Shown piece after piece: positions 35,350 through 47,303 of a stretch of 64,000 nucleotides of DNA. The notes beneath the pieces were generated by a model, which was not told the origin of the DNA, made no database searches, and saw nothing but the letters and a program-made list of their open reading frames with translations. Positions within the stretch are counted from its first letter, which is position 1. Each line of letters opens with the position of its first letter. This stretch comes from Lactuca virosa. Taxonomy: Eukaryota; Streptophyta; Magnoliopsida; Asterales; Asteraceae. The stretch covers positions 142,758,402-142,822,401 of the forward strand of contig CAKMRJ010005523.1 in the NCBI GenBank assembly GCA_928212115.1. Direction: 5' to 3'. Made by a program: the position numbers and the translations under genes.

Positions 35350-38300
35350 TGTGACAACCCGAAAAATGTTTGCTTTGAAAGCTCAGTCAGTCAACTCAAT
35401 TGAGTGTCAGACTCATTTCTAATGAGTTCTAGCCTTGTTAAAGGTCGTTCTGAGGAGTTTTAGCCTAGTACACTTAAGGAATAAGTGTTTGGAAGTATCA
35501 ACGGAAGTTCTAGACTACTTAGCAACCGTAAACCTCCTCAAAAAGGAGTTTACGGTCAAGACTTTAGATCTTACGGTCATGGCGACCATAAACTCCTCCC
35601 TACATGTGTAATGGTTGATCATTTCAACCATTCTTTTCACTTTTCAAGCCTTAGAACTCATTCTCTCTCAAGTATCATCCGACTTTTCTCTTAGATCTTC
35701 AAGATTGTAAGTATTTCTTCCCTTGATTAGTGGATATCCTTCCATATCTAGTGATTATACATGATTTCATCCATGAAATCTCTTCATTTTGATAAATCTT
35801 CAAGTGTTCTTCATTTCACCAAGAACACCAAGAACACACACTAGTGTTCTTGGACCTTAATCACCATTTCAAGCCTATATATCGTAAGTACTCCCTCCTT
35901 AGCTTGTTATCTAGTTGAAACACCTGATTAGAGCCTTGAAAACATCATTGTGCAAAGATTTGATGAGTTTACGGTTGGATCTCCTTAGACCGTAAACCCC
36001 ATGACCGTAAGGTCATTTAGACCGTGAACACATAGACCGTGAACACATGGACCGTGAACACTTGGACCGTAAACCCTATGACCGTAAACACATAGGACCA
36101 GGAACCACTTTGACCGTAAACTCCTATGGTCATGCCACATGGACCGTAAACTCAATAGGGTGGCCATACACCCTGGTTATGCAATCATATGTGATTGTAT
36201 CCCTTAAATCTTAGAGTTTCCTAGTCTATAAGGGTGTTACCCTTCTTAATTAGTTGTTTAGACACTAATTACATACACATATATGCCATTATATGTCATT
36301 TAGGACCCGTTGTGTCTCGGGAGTTCATTAGTGGAACTTCTCATCCTTACGCGCATATTCGTTTGAATCACCCACATCAGGTGAGTTCATACCCCGTAAT
36401 GAATCTTTTAACTGTTTTAAATGCTTTTAAGGGGGGGGATACTAGTTGAACACAATGATAATTGTGTAATTGTTTGTTATAAACATTTTCAAAAGATTAC
36501 TTATGTCATTTATAAGTATTCAAAACATTTCAAAAACTCTTTTAAAGTTATGTTATTTTATAGTTTAACAAAACTCCATTTTTAAAGTACAAGCATAACT
36601 TAGTAGTAAAATGAGTCTTTTCAATATCAGTTCAAGTAAAATACTAGTAAACTATAAGGTGTATAGTTTAGAGGTTCAGTTCATACTAGATACAATACAC
36701 GATAACATAAAGAGAAACAGGGAGGTAGATACAATACACGATAACATAAAGAGAAACAAGGAAGTAGATACAATACTTCAAAGAGAACATACTAAGATAC
36801 TATACATAACGAACATACTAAGATGCTATAGCATAAAACAACTACAGGATCTAATTATACCAATCAATTAGTAACTCATTGTTCTTAACAAAAGGTGATA
36901 GTTAAATTGGGTATACATGATCATATAACATTAATGTGAATTACACGATTAGCAATTATTTGCTACAGTCGCGTTTGGTCCCCAAAATCTCTTGACAGGG
37001 AGAGCGTATAGTATGGGTACTAGCCTTCACATTATGACCTTACTAAAACAAACATGTTTTAAGGTAATTAGTACTACAGGATGTCAATTGAAAAGACAAC
37101 TGCGTACTTATAAATTCCCATTACTTTTAGTAAGTGACAGTTCCACTTGAAAGCTAATACAAACTATTTTTGAGTCAAGATAGTTATAAACTAGGGAAAA
37201 CTTACATTTTACAAACGACACAACAGAACAGTCGAGTCTAGTACATTCAGTAGAAGGGGATCTATAATGCTAACTTTATGATTTCTTAGTGTATGCATTC
37301 AGGGATATATATTAATCGGTTCCGACAGGTAGTAGGATGTGTGTTTTCCGCTTCATTCCCTGTTCCTTGTTTCGTTGTGGGCTTAGAGCAGATACACCCA
37401 GCCTACTATCTATCCGAGCTTAGCTATATATATGTTCCTTGTACACCAAGTAATCATAAGGGGTACCAGGTATGGGTCAAGTCATAGGACACAAAGTCAA
37501 TGCACAGTTTTCTAGTACAAAACATACTTTCCAAATCAGAACTTTTGGTATACAAAACTAGAAACTTACCAGTTAAGGGTTTAATCCATTTTATTAAACC
37601 AGTATAAACTTAAAGGGCCTTAGGTGATTAACTCTATAATACCTTAGTTTATACATCATGGTTATATATCATTAATACCTAATAGGTAGTTGGATGTGTG
37701 CTTTCCGCCTTACTTCCTGTTCCTTGTTTGGTTGTGGGCTTAGGGCAGATTCACCCAATTAACTATCTATTCGATATTAGATCATATATAGCCAGTATAA
37801 ACTAAGTGATTATAGAAGTAATCACTGTGGTCACCATTTTATTATAAGGAATAAGGGTTTTCTTAAAGAATCTTTTCATTAAATATAAAGGAACCATTAC
37901 AATTAACTCCATGAGTAACAAGTGAATACGTCAGGGTTATATACAACAATGATCTAACAAACAATGGGATGTGTGCTATCCGCCTTACTTCCTGTTGCTT
38001 GTTTGGTTGTGGGCTTAGGGCAGATGCACACAGTCGATTGTTTGTTTACTCTGAGTTTTATATAACTTGTATCCATTTAGTACTCATAGAAAGGATTGTA
38101 GAATCATTTTTACGTATCTTTCATCAAAGTAGGAAATATAGGATTTTCTAAGAGGAACAGGCGAACTTTTCTAAACAGAACTTACAACTTACTACATTTT
38201 TCAACTACATTTTCAACAACATTTTACAACAACTTTCTACAACTTACTTACATCACTAAAATCTTATGAACTCACCAGCTTAATTGCTGATCAATTCTTT

Positions 38301-38558
38301 CAAATAACTTGTATTCTCAGGAGCCTAGTAGATAGGTACTTGCGCTGGGAATTCAGAAGATGGAGCATAATAGCTTCAAGTCTTGTTATGTTATTTGCTT
38401 ATGTATTCTATGTTTTGTGAACACACACATTGTAAACACTTTCTTTCTAATGAAATGGTTGTTCATTACTTTGATTACTATGATGCATGTCTTGTGATAC
38501 TAAACATGACGTCCTCCACCCCAGAACGTTTTCGCCGTTCCGGTTTTGGGGTGTGACA
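35350..38558 (+). mobile_element. solo LTR N (3.2 kb) in the H 5' LTR
   Basis: Begins TGTGACAACCCG, ends TTGGGGTGTGACA, with TSD TCATA at 35345-35349 and 38559-38563. The intact site is visible in the H 3' LTR (GGGTTCATATGAGAGG near 45652). An inverted repeat with CCGTAAAC and GTTTACGG arms lies at 35526-35555, and a run of about 15-bp GACCGT(G/A)AACAC units at 36019-36110. A 39-bp direct repeat (36688-36780, about 2.4 copies) and three ~62-bp copies containing GTTGTGGGCTTAG(A/G)GCAGAT (near 37340, 37693 and 37968) are also present. No ORF of note. Confidence 0.85.
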
Positions 38559-38872
38559 TCATATGAGAGGGCTAGCCGATTTGAGCATAATTGAATTTTC
38601 TCTCAATTTATTCCAAGTTGTTGTTGATGTTGTGTGAATCATTTGAGGTGTCAGACTTGAGGCACTCGGCTCTTAAGCTCCATGGAATCAAGCTACAACA
38701 CAAAAGGTATGTTACTCTAACTAGTATCTTATTTGGTATATGAAAATGCATGCTAGTTATAGGTTTAATGCCTTGGAAACCATTTGCATGTATAATTAGT
38801 GAAAACATAGATCCAAGGTATTTTAGGGTTATATGTGCACCATAGGATGTTGTAGTATACTAAAACCCTTCA

Positions 38873-39674
38873 GTAGTATCAGAGCCAATGCTTGTTTTCA
38901 AGTTATACTTGCTGAATAGCTTAAAAATCGAAAATTCTGGCTTTCTGGGCACTGGACTCGCCGAGTCCACTGATGGACTTGCCGAGTCCATGAAGAAATT
39001 CGTCCTACTCGTCTAGTAGGTTCATACACTCGACGAGTAGAAGCCCCTGACAGCATATTTTCGACTTTTAAGGTTGGAATTGGACGAGAATCATTACCCT
39101 AAGCTGTTTTTGAACCTATAAACCTGTTTTTTATGTGGTAATGTTCATTCTAATCCAATTCGAAAGATAATTGTCAATAGATTCATGTTTTATATTAGTT
39201 TAATGGTTAGGCTAATTACATGAAAATTGTTTGATATGAATTATCTTGTTCTTATGAGTTTGCTTAGATAAATAGAAAAATTATGTGATAATGTGTTATT
39301 AATCCAAATTGATCTAAAAGTTATTCATAAAATGTGTTTTTGTAACTTGTCCTCAGGTTATATGAAAAGTCACATTTATGTTTTTTAAAACTCATAAGAT
39401 TTCCATAAGTTATGAAAATGAAGAGTCACATTTTTAAATGCTTTAAAGTCTTCCATAACTTGTCCTCAAGTTATGGAACTTGAAGAGTTTTTCATTAAAA
39501 CTACTTTAAACACATAAGTTATGGAATTGAAAAGTTTTTGGATTGTTCAAAACTTGCCCTCAAGTTTTGGAATTTGTAAATTTCCCCATGAATACTTTAA
39601 TTCCAAGTTAAACCCTTAGAATTTTAAAAGTTAAAATTCAACCCTTATACTATTATAATATTAATAGTTAATAG

Positions 39675-39725
<51 letters not shown>

Positions 39726-40506
39726 AATAAAGTCAGTCTTACCGTTAGTAGGCCTCATTCACGAAGCCAGTCTATAAGGGGGGTATAAGGTTACTGCTTA
39801 TAAAATGGCAGTTTAATGGGTGTCCACTCTCACCCACCGCTTCCTTGACTGGTGGAGGGTCGTTAGCCGAACGGGTTTGACAGGACTATAATTCTCCCTT
39901 CATTAAAAGTATTAATGATAAATACTAAGTAACTACACTCTTATAAATTCCCAATCTTAGTTACTTAGGAAAATGTGAATTTGGTGCTAACCCATGAAAT
40001 TACGCTTTGCACTTTGCTTAAGTCGTTAGTGGAGCGCGTGTGGTTAACCGACACACTAACTTGATTTTAACAAGGTTGGCAAAGAGTGGCTTAAGGTTTA
40101 TCATAGATCGGTGGAGCGCGTGTGGTTAACCGGCACATCGATTAGGTGATTAAAATTAAGAGTACCAAGTATATTTGCATGGTTATTCACACCTTGTTTG
40201 TGATCCTTGGCATCCCAGTCACAAACTTGAGAGGGCACAATCGAGATTTAAACATACCATTGAATAGTTCAATGAATCTCAAAAGATCTAGGAGTTTCAA
40301 ACCAATTAAAACCTAATACCTATTTCATTTTTCATGGTGGAAATTGGTGAATCGTCATTCGTCTACCTTCAAATATTTTATAGCTTGGATTACGGCATCC
40401 CTCTTCCAAGTTATAAAAGTATTGTGTTGGGTCCTAGCCTTAATATTTCATATTGGGTGTTATATTAAGGAATTAAATCAACTAACTTGAATATCTCCCA
40501 TTGTAG
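38873..40506 (+). mobile_element. leader of copia H with structured repeats
   Basis: After the PBS (38874-38886) comes a cluster of ACTCGNCGAGT palindromes (38952-39040), then AT-rich sequence with a (TA)n run (39676-39723). A block conserved with I and B follows (CCTCATTCACGAAGCCAGT near 39751), then four hairpins. Two have a GGTTAACCG loop (40024-40061 and 40105-40142) and two have a GGCATCCC loop (40196-40226 and 40376-40418). The gag ATG is at 40507. Confidence 0.75.
40376..40418 (+). other. hairpin with conserved 15-nt loop (H, copy B2)
   Basis: Arms TTTTATAGCTTGGA and TCCAAGTTATAAAA form 14 pairs with one G-U. The loop is TTACGGCATCCCTCT. The same loop sits on different arm sequences at 42943-42971 and 43460-43517 (H) and 48650-48698 (I), and a variant TCCTTGGCATCCCAG is at 40204-40218. 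Confidence 0.8.
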
Positions 40507-41221
40507 ATGTCTGGTTCAGACAACTATGATCTTCCCAAATCCCTAAGAACAAGCTTTCCTAATGAAGATGATGTCCCGTGGTTGGTTCGTGGAAATCATA
40601 CTTCTCTTCCTTCACCTCCTCCAATTATTCTCCCTAACCCACAAGTTCTTGAAAAGTTCAAGGTCACTCAAGCCCTATTGGCAAGCAAAGTCTATGTGTG
40701 CTCACATATTGGAGATAAAGTCACATATTGACAAGCTGAGAGAGTTGGGTGTCAAGGTCTTGAGGAAATTGGTTGTTGACTAGGTTCTTCAATCACTTTC
40801 TAAGTCACATAGTGAGTTCCTTTAGGGCTACTACATGATAGACCATGACATGACCCTTAATGATCTTACATATTTGCTTGATGCTGCTAAATCAGCAATG
40901 ATTTGGAGCACGGGTAAAGCAAATTTGATTGGAAGATCGACTTCCCAAACTTCCATGGACATTGACAATGGTAACATTGGAAATCCAGAAAAGCTTTCTC
41001 TTCCCAATGGAAAGGGATCGGCTATAGTCAACTCGGTTGACCAAATGGTAAAGAGAAATGTTAAGTCTGAGATAGTCTCATGTACCATTCCCAAAGAGTC
41101 CATATGCATATATTGCCAAAAGAAGGGGCATTGGTTGCAAAGCTGCCCTATTTACCTGAAATATCATAAGGTTGGTCAAGTCAAAAAGTTTGACTCTACT
41201 TCAGGTAAGTACACTATCTAA
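40507..41221 (+). pseudogene. copia gag remnant of element H
   Basis: Starts MSGSDNYDLPKSL at 40507 and runs in three frames. The first ends at 40731 (KVYVCSHIGDKVTY). A second (40562-40783) carries SHIDKLRELGVKV, the normal Gag reading. A third (40835-41221) has DHDMTLNDLTYLLDAAKSAM and a CCHC zinc knuckle, CIYCQKKGHWLQSC, for RNA binding. Two frameshifts and stops between 40731 and 40835 break it. It ends GKYTI, stop, and no protease follows. Confidence 0.8.
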
Positions 41222-43390
41222 CTCTATTAAGTTCCTCTTTGGAGATTCTTATTACATGATGTGACTAGGTCACATGTTGATGTTTTAAGAATCAAAGAAA
41301 AAAGAGGAAGCTTAAAGGAAGTATATGATGATTCTGATCGCGAAGATGGATTTCGATCGCATGGTTCGGTGATCAAAATTTTTAGCTGCTGTTTAAGAGT
41401 TGTGATAGATTGCTTAGGAATAGATAACAACATTGTTTTCATATGCATTTGCATTGTGAGGATAAGTTTTTCCGCAAGTTTTAAAATAAAGGAAAAAAAA
41501 GGGTTTCGATTTTATATATTTTAAATATCCTTACAATGGAATTTGTGAAAATTTGTTGTTTATATGATTTCATTGATAGCAATATTGGAAAATGGATTTG
41601 ATTCTTTCGTTTGTGGTAGTGTCATAATTTGCCAAATAAGGAAAGATTTTCATCACCCAAGTTTCAGTTGGATATAAACTTGGAATCATGCAACTTGTAT
41701 TGTATGATAAATGATAATTTTCATCTTTGGGAAATTAAGACTAATTCCTTGTTCACATGTATATGTGAGTCAAGCGAAGGACTAGGAGATCGGGTACACT
41801 TGGTTGTGCGCTGATTAGGTCCACCACAAAGAACGATAACATTATTCGTCATGATTTACTGAAGTTTAGTAAATATGGTTATACTTACAAGTTTAAGTAT
41901 AATTCTGAAACATTTGAAAAGTTTCAATGTATGGCAGAACGAATGAGAAGAATCAAATTAGGGAGAAAGATAAAAGTTTCTCCAATCTGAAAAGATGGGA
42001 GAGTACTTTAGTATTGTGTTTTGTGATTATCTTAGTGATTATGAAACCATATCACAATTGATCCTCTAAGGACATCTTAGTACATTTGTTTGGCAAAGAA
42101 GAGGAATCATGGATTGTTGAAATGGTTAAATCAAAAGATGAATCATACTTCGTTCCAAAATTGAATCTTAGAGTAATACTCCAAGATTGTAACTTGAGTG
42201 ACATAATCTTAAGAAGGTTTATAACACTTGTCAAATGTAAGAGTAAAATGTGTTCTACTCTTGTATATTTGAAATTGGTAAGTTGTGATGTTTTGGATAA
42301 AACAGAGACCAACTAAGGCCCATTGTGTGAAGTGTTTGTCTTGATAAGAATCCGCACTAACTCTTGAATATTTGCTTTGTCAAGGAATGGTTCTTGAAAA
42401 GAGAATCTTATATGTCAAGAGGTCAGTGGGAGTCTTAAAGATCTTGAAAAAGTTTCAAGAACTAATGAAGAATAAAACCTGTAGTTTATCACAAGCGCAC
42501 GACTAGAGGTTTGTAACCTATCGTGTTGACATACTCTTATTTTTGTGCCCATTCCAGTTAAAGTTGACTATACATCTAAGTTCTACAAGTTCTCATTGTT
42601 GGGACAACTACTTAGAAGCAATGGCAGACCCTTTTTGCTGCCAGGTGGCAAGAAGTTAAGATTGCACAAGTTCGGTCCATATGAGTTTGGATTTGTCACT
42701 AACCTCCCCTTGTGGTTATGACAAATTCACATGGATAGGAACACATACACCATAAAATCTAAGTGTCATAAGGTTTCTCTCCGATTCATGAAAATGATGG
42801 TGAGGAAACGCTTTCACTAAGTAGATTTTAAATAGATAACAATTGTGATATTTGCATTCTCAAAGTCGTTAGTGGAGCGTGTGTGGTTAACCGGCACACT
42901 AACATGGACTTGTGAGAAATGGCAAAGGTCTAAACAATTGAGACTATGATTACGACATCCCTTTTCATAGTTCTGGAAATTGTTTAGACACACATGTGAG
43001 CTATCAAAGGAAAGGTGTATGATTCTGATAAAGTTTTATCAAAGCATCTCGTATCAGAAATTTGAACTTTAGTAAGAAAGTCAATAAAATATTGATTTCT
43101 AGAAGTCCAACTGATTTCTGAGTACATGTCCAAGCTAGTGGGATCATAAGTGTTATGCTAATATTCATCATGTTAGTGGGAGCATGATAATTATGATAAG
43201 TGTTGCAATATTGGCAATGTTAATTATAGAAAACAAAAGTTTCAATTGGGAAAAGTTGTTTTGCTATAATTAAGGGAGAGGAAATTATACTTCATTTCAA
43301 TTCTAAAAGCTTAGATTGAGATTTTAATCATCTTTAGTCAAGGATATATATATGAATTTTATGTTGGAATGGTTCAACATAAGGAAATTC

Positions 43391-43460
<70 letters not shown>

Positions 43461-45188
43461 GTTTTCAAATTCGATTATGATTACGGCATCCCTCTTTATA
43501 GTCGAATTATGAAAACATGGCAAATAAAAAAATATTGTAGCAAAAGACTGATCTAGGTTCATGTCTTTATGTGAGACATCATGAATCGTGTCCCATATGC
43601 TTCGGGTATAGGATCGATTTCATGTGCTATAATATTTATCCGTTCTAAATTTTCCAAATGCCTAGGGCATTAAGAGGGGAAAAGGGCAAGACTTGGATAT
43701 GACTAAAATGATTAAGCAATTGTCAAGGACAATATGAGGTTTACTAAAGATTGGTTGCTCATGGACAGTTGGAAGTATGGTGTAAATTTTTGGAAAGGAC
43801 CATATTGACATATTTTGAAAGGAGGCAACTCTTGTTCAGAAATGATAGTCAAAATGGGAATATGGAAATGTCTCCATAGGTGGAAGTTATTCAATCTGTG
43901 TAAGATTAGGAAAACTTAATGCTAGAAGGATGTTCAAAGCAATGTACTTTGAATATGAGACTTCGTTTCATGGAATTGATCTCCATTGGAATACTTTGTA
44001 ACGTCTATTGACAAGTCTTTGTGACTTTGTGCATAATCATTACAAGAGGATCAATGCATATAAGTTTAGAATCTAACATATTTCGGTAAGTGGCAGGAAT
44101 TTGGAATTCTTACATTTATGATAAGGATTTGGGATTGTGAAATGAGAATCATTGGAATCATGTTCAATTGGTCTATTTCACAAAGTAAGGATTATAGACA
44201 AACATAGTGTGCATACTTGGAGTATGGCATAACTGTTGTTTGGACAAAACATAGTCTTCATGCTTGGAGCATGGCATGACTATTGTTTTGATTCAAGTAT
44301 AAAGTTGATTATTTGAAACATTATACAATGAATAATGAGTAATCAATATGGTGTTTAAATAAAAGGTGTTTTATTTACTCTCAAAGGTGCTTGGGACCAT
44401 AGAGGATTAGTATTATTCTTGTGTTTCACTTTGCATGTTTTGACTTCTAGAATAGCTAGGTTATTCTTTCCGAATGACTAAGTTATTTAAATTCTCCACA
44501 ATCGTTCATATGTTGGAAGTATATATGAATCAAGACTGTCATGAAGTTGTCTTGTAGATGTCTAAGGTGTTGGACATAGCAAGAGTTGCTACAACATTCA
44601 TGAGTGCTCATAAGTTCTGAGTATTGGATTAAACCCACGCTCATTTGAATCACTTCATGGATTTTATCACGAGTGATCATGAGACGATAATATCTTATAT
44701 TCTTCAAACCTAGAGATATGAGTTGTTGACTATGAGTTGGTTATACATTGATTGTACGAAAACGCATTAGTAACTCGATGTTATAAAACGTACCTTTGTG
44801 TATGATTCAACGAGTAGTAGAACAAGAATATGAGTCGAAGTTTATCCATTCCTTTTACCCTTGGAGGGATAAAAGCGATATCTGTGGGCCCCTCGATGAT
44901 TTAGTGATGACAAACGTAAGTGCTCGGCCGGGCCTTGACTGATTTGATTTGTTCAATTAGTCGGTCGTCATAAATTGGAAATCGGGAAACAACAGATGGA
45001 CAGAGAGAATGATTATAATCCATGTCTCAGTCCATATGATATCTAGAATGGAGGAATATATGATCCCTTATCTAATGGACGCGTCATTGATTTGTTCAGA
45101 GTTCGACATCGGCTGTAAGAGCTACGATTGCTAGTCGGGTTTTGGAGTCATACGCAATAATAGTTTTAGACTTATCCAAGTGGGAGAC
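41222..45188 (+). other. non-coding interior and 3' region of element H
   Basis: About 4 kb with no recognisable pol domain. Contents: a second copy of the leader hairpin block (42866-42903, 42928-42989, 43460-43517), a (TA)n run (about 43397-43457), and from 44340 a 3' untranslated stretch colinear with 63500-64000 of element I, ending in the PPT and the 3' LTR. Confidence 0.65.
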
Positions 45189-45963
45189 TGTTGGATTAGA
45201 TGTCTAAGCCCATAACTATTATTGGTATGTATTCGACCCGACTTGGCATGGTCCATTTGGGTTGCATGGCATCGGAACGATTTGGATAGATTTTTTTGAG
45301 AAAAGGATATATATGGTTTATTAATATATTATAAGTTCTAATATATTAATATGAAATCATATTATTTAATTAGTATTGTTCAAGAATTAATTTGGAATTA
45401 ATTCTGTGTTCAAAAGACACTAATTAAATATATGGGGATTGATTGTGTAAATCATTCATTCTTATATATGTGGGCTTATGATCCATAGTTCTTCATGTTG
45501 GGCTAAACCCATGGAGTAACCCATGGATACTCCATGAAGGTTTTAACCCATGAAGCATGAAGAATATGGAAAGACATGAGTTACATAGTGTAATCCTAAT
45601 AGCCACAATATATAAGGACCCCATGGCTCAAGAAATCGGCCCCAAGAGGGTTCATATGAGAGGGCTAGCCGATTTGAGCATAAGGACTTTTCTCTCAATT
45701 TATTCCAAGTTGTTGTTGATGTTGTGTGAATCATTTGAGGTGTCACACTTGAGGCACTCGACTCTTAAGCTCTATGGAATCAAGCTACAACACAAAAGGT
45801 ATGTTACTCTAACTAGTATCTTATTTGGTATATGAAAATGCATGCTAGTTATAGGTTTAATGCCTTGGAAACCATTTGCATGTATAATTAATGGAAACAT
45901 AGATCCAAGGTATTTAGGGTTGTATGTGCACCATAGGATGTTGTAGTATACTAAAACCCTTCA
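45189..45963 (+). repeat. 3' LTR of copia element H
   Basis: 775 bp, TGTTGGATTAGATG...AAAACCCTTCA. It matches the two outer pieces of the 5' LTR (34888-35349 and 38564-38872) with few differences. It is followed by TSD AATCC. Confidence 0.88.
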
Positions 45964-46575
45964 AATCCCACCAAGACTCCATTTTTATGACACTAAAGGT
46001 CCAAGGGACCTCAGATCTGTCATTCCCATCTTCTGGAGTTGCTAAACTCACAAATGGAGGTCCAAAATCCACAAAAGGAACAAAGCTAGAAAACCCTAGC
46101 TAGATCTAGAGACTTAAGTGGAAAGGTGCAAGCTTTTTACCTCCAGGAGCTTTGCAAGATGACCAACATGCAGATTCTTGAAGCACCAACTCGAACCAAG
46201 CTTGTTTAGCAACTCCTCCTTTTTGAAAGAACTCTAAAATGGACACAAAACCCACTCCTTAAGCTCCCAAACCCTCACACACAATACCACAACTGAAGGT
46301 AGACGAAAAGACACTAAAGAGACTGATAGGGTTTGGTCCAAGAGGATAAAAGGTGTTTAAATAGGGGGCAAGTCCGAGATTTAGGGTTTTGGCCCTCTGT
46401 TGCGTACGCCCGGTGTACCCTTACGTACGCCCAGCATACGTAAGGCTCCTCCGCGATCCTTCATGCAGAGTACGCTAAGCGTACTCATAAGTACGCCCAG
46501 CGTACTCAGGGGATCAATTATGTCAAAATAGGGATTCTTCGAGGGTTCAAGCCATACCTGATTTAGGGCGTTACA

Positions 46576-47303
46576 AGCATGGTGCATTTGGGTTGCATGG
46601 CACAAGAACAATCTGAAGGATGGACATTTGAGAAGAGGTTAATTATGATTTATTAATATATTATAAGTTCTAATATATTAATATGAAATCATATTATTTA
46701 ATTAGTATTGATCAATAATTTATTTGAAATTAATTTAGTGATCAAAAGAGACTAATTAAATATATGGGGATTGATTGTGTAAATCATTGATTCTTATAAT
46801 GTGGGCCAATGATCCATAATTCTTTAGGTTGGGCTAAACCAATATGACAACCCATGGATGATCCATGGAGGGTTTAACCCATGGAGCCTAAGGAATATGG
46901 AAGGTCATGCACATTAGGGTTTACATGGTGTAACTCTAGTTTTGCCACACTATATAAGAAGACCCTAAGCTCCTAAAATCGGCACCTAAGTAGTCTTTGG
47001 AAGAGTTTTAGCCGAATTTGGTGCAAGACATTCTCTCTCAAGTCCTCCATTGTTGGTGGTGTTGTGTGAAGCATTTGAGGCATCACATTTGGGGTGCTAG
47101 GCTCTTAAAGGTCCAATGAATCAAGCTACAAGAAAAGGTATGTCATCTAACTAGTTTTTGTTATACAAGTACCCATGTTTGTATGCTAGTTAGGATAATG
47201 CTTTGGAAAATCAAATTGCATGTATAATTAGAGAAAACATAGATCCAAAGCATTTAGGGTTGTATGTGCACCTTAAGGTTGTTAGGATGCTCAAAACCCA
47301 TCA
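46576..47303 (+). repeat. main part of the I 5' LTR
   Basis: Resumes AGCATGGTGCATTTGGG after LTR J, where the H LTR reads GGCATGGTCCATTTGGG, and ends AAAACCCATCA directly before the PBS. It is similar to the H LTR throughout but clearly more diverged from it than the two H LTRs are from each other. Confidence 0.8.

Larger units (their letters stand above)
34888..45963 (+). mobile_element. non-autonomous copia element H, full length
   Basis: Flanked by a perfect 5-bp TSD, AATCC (34883-34887 and 45964-45968). The 5' LTR is 34888-38872 (771 bp once N and one TSD are removed) and the 3' LTR is 45189-45963 (775 bp). PBS TAGTATCAGAGCC at 38874-38886, PPT AAGTGGGAGA near 45178-45187. It contains a gag remnant but no recognisable protease, integrase or RT. 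Its leader and 3' end match element I, so it probably used enzymes of I-like elements. Confidence 0.88.
33708..46575 (-). mobile_element. gypsy solo LTR J, split by copia element H
   Basis: Minus-strand LTR in two pieces, 33708-34887 and 45969-46575 (about 1.8 kb). On the minus strand it starts TGTAACGCCCTAAATCAGG at 46575. GTACGC palindrome pairs lie at about 46403-46512, upstream of a TATA-like CTATTTAAAC (46354-46363, minus), with more degenerate ones at about 34612-34700. The TAAGC/GCTTA hairpin is at 33885-33899. It is followed by AGCAT at 46576, matching AGCAT before G. Its other end merges with the end of G around TGTTACA (33701-33707). Confidence 0.7.

Noticed and set aside
36611..36871. 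86-codon frame with DTIHDNIKRN repeats
   Set aside because: Arises from the 39-bp direct repeat in solo LTR N; no start context or homology.
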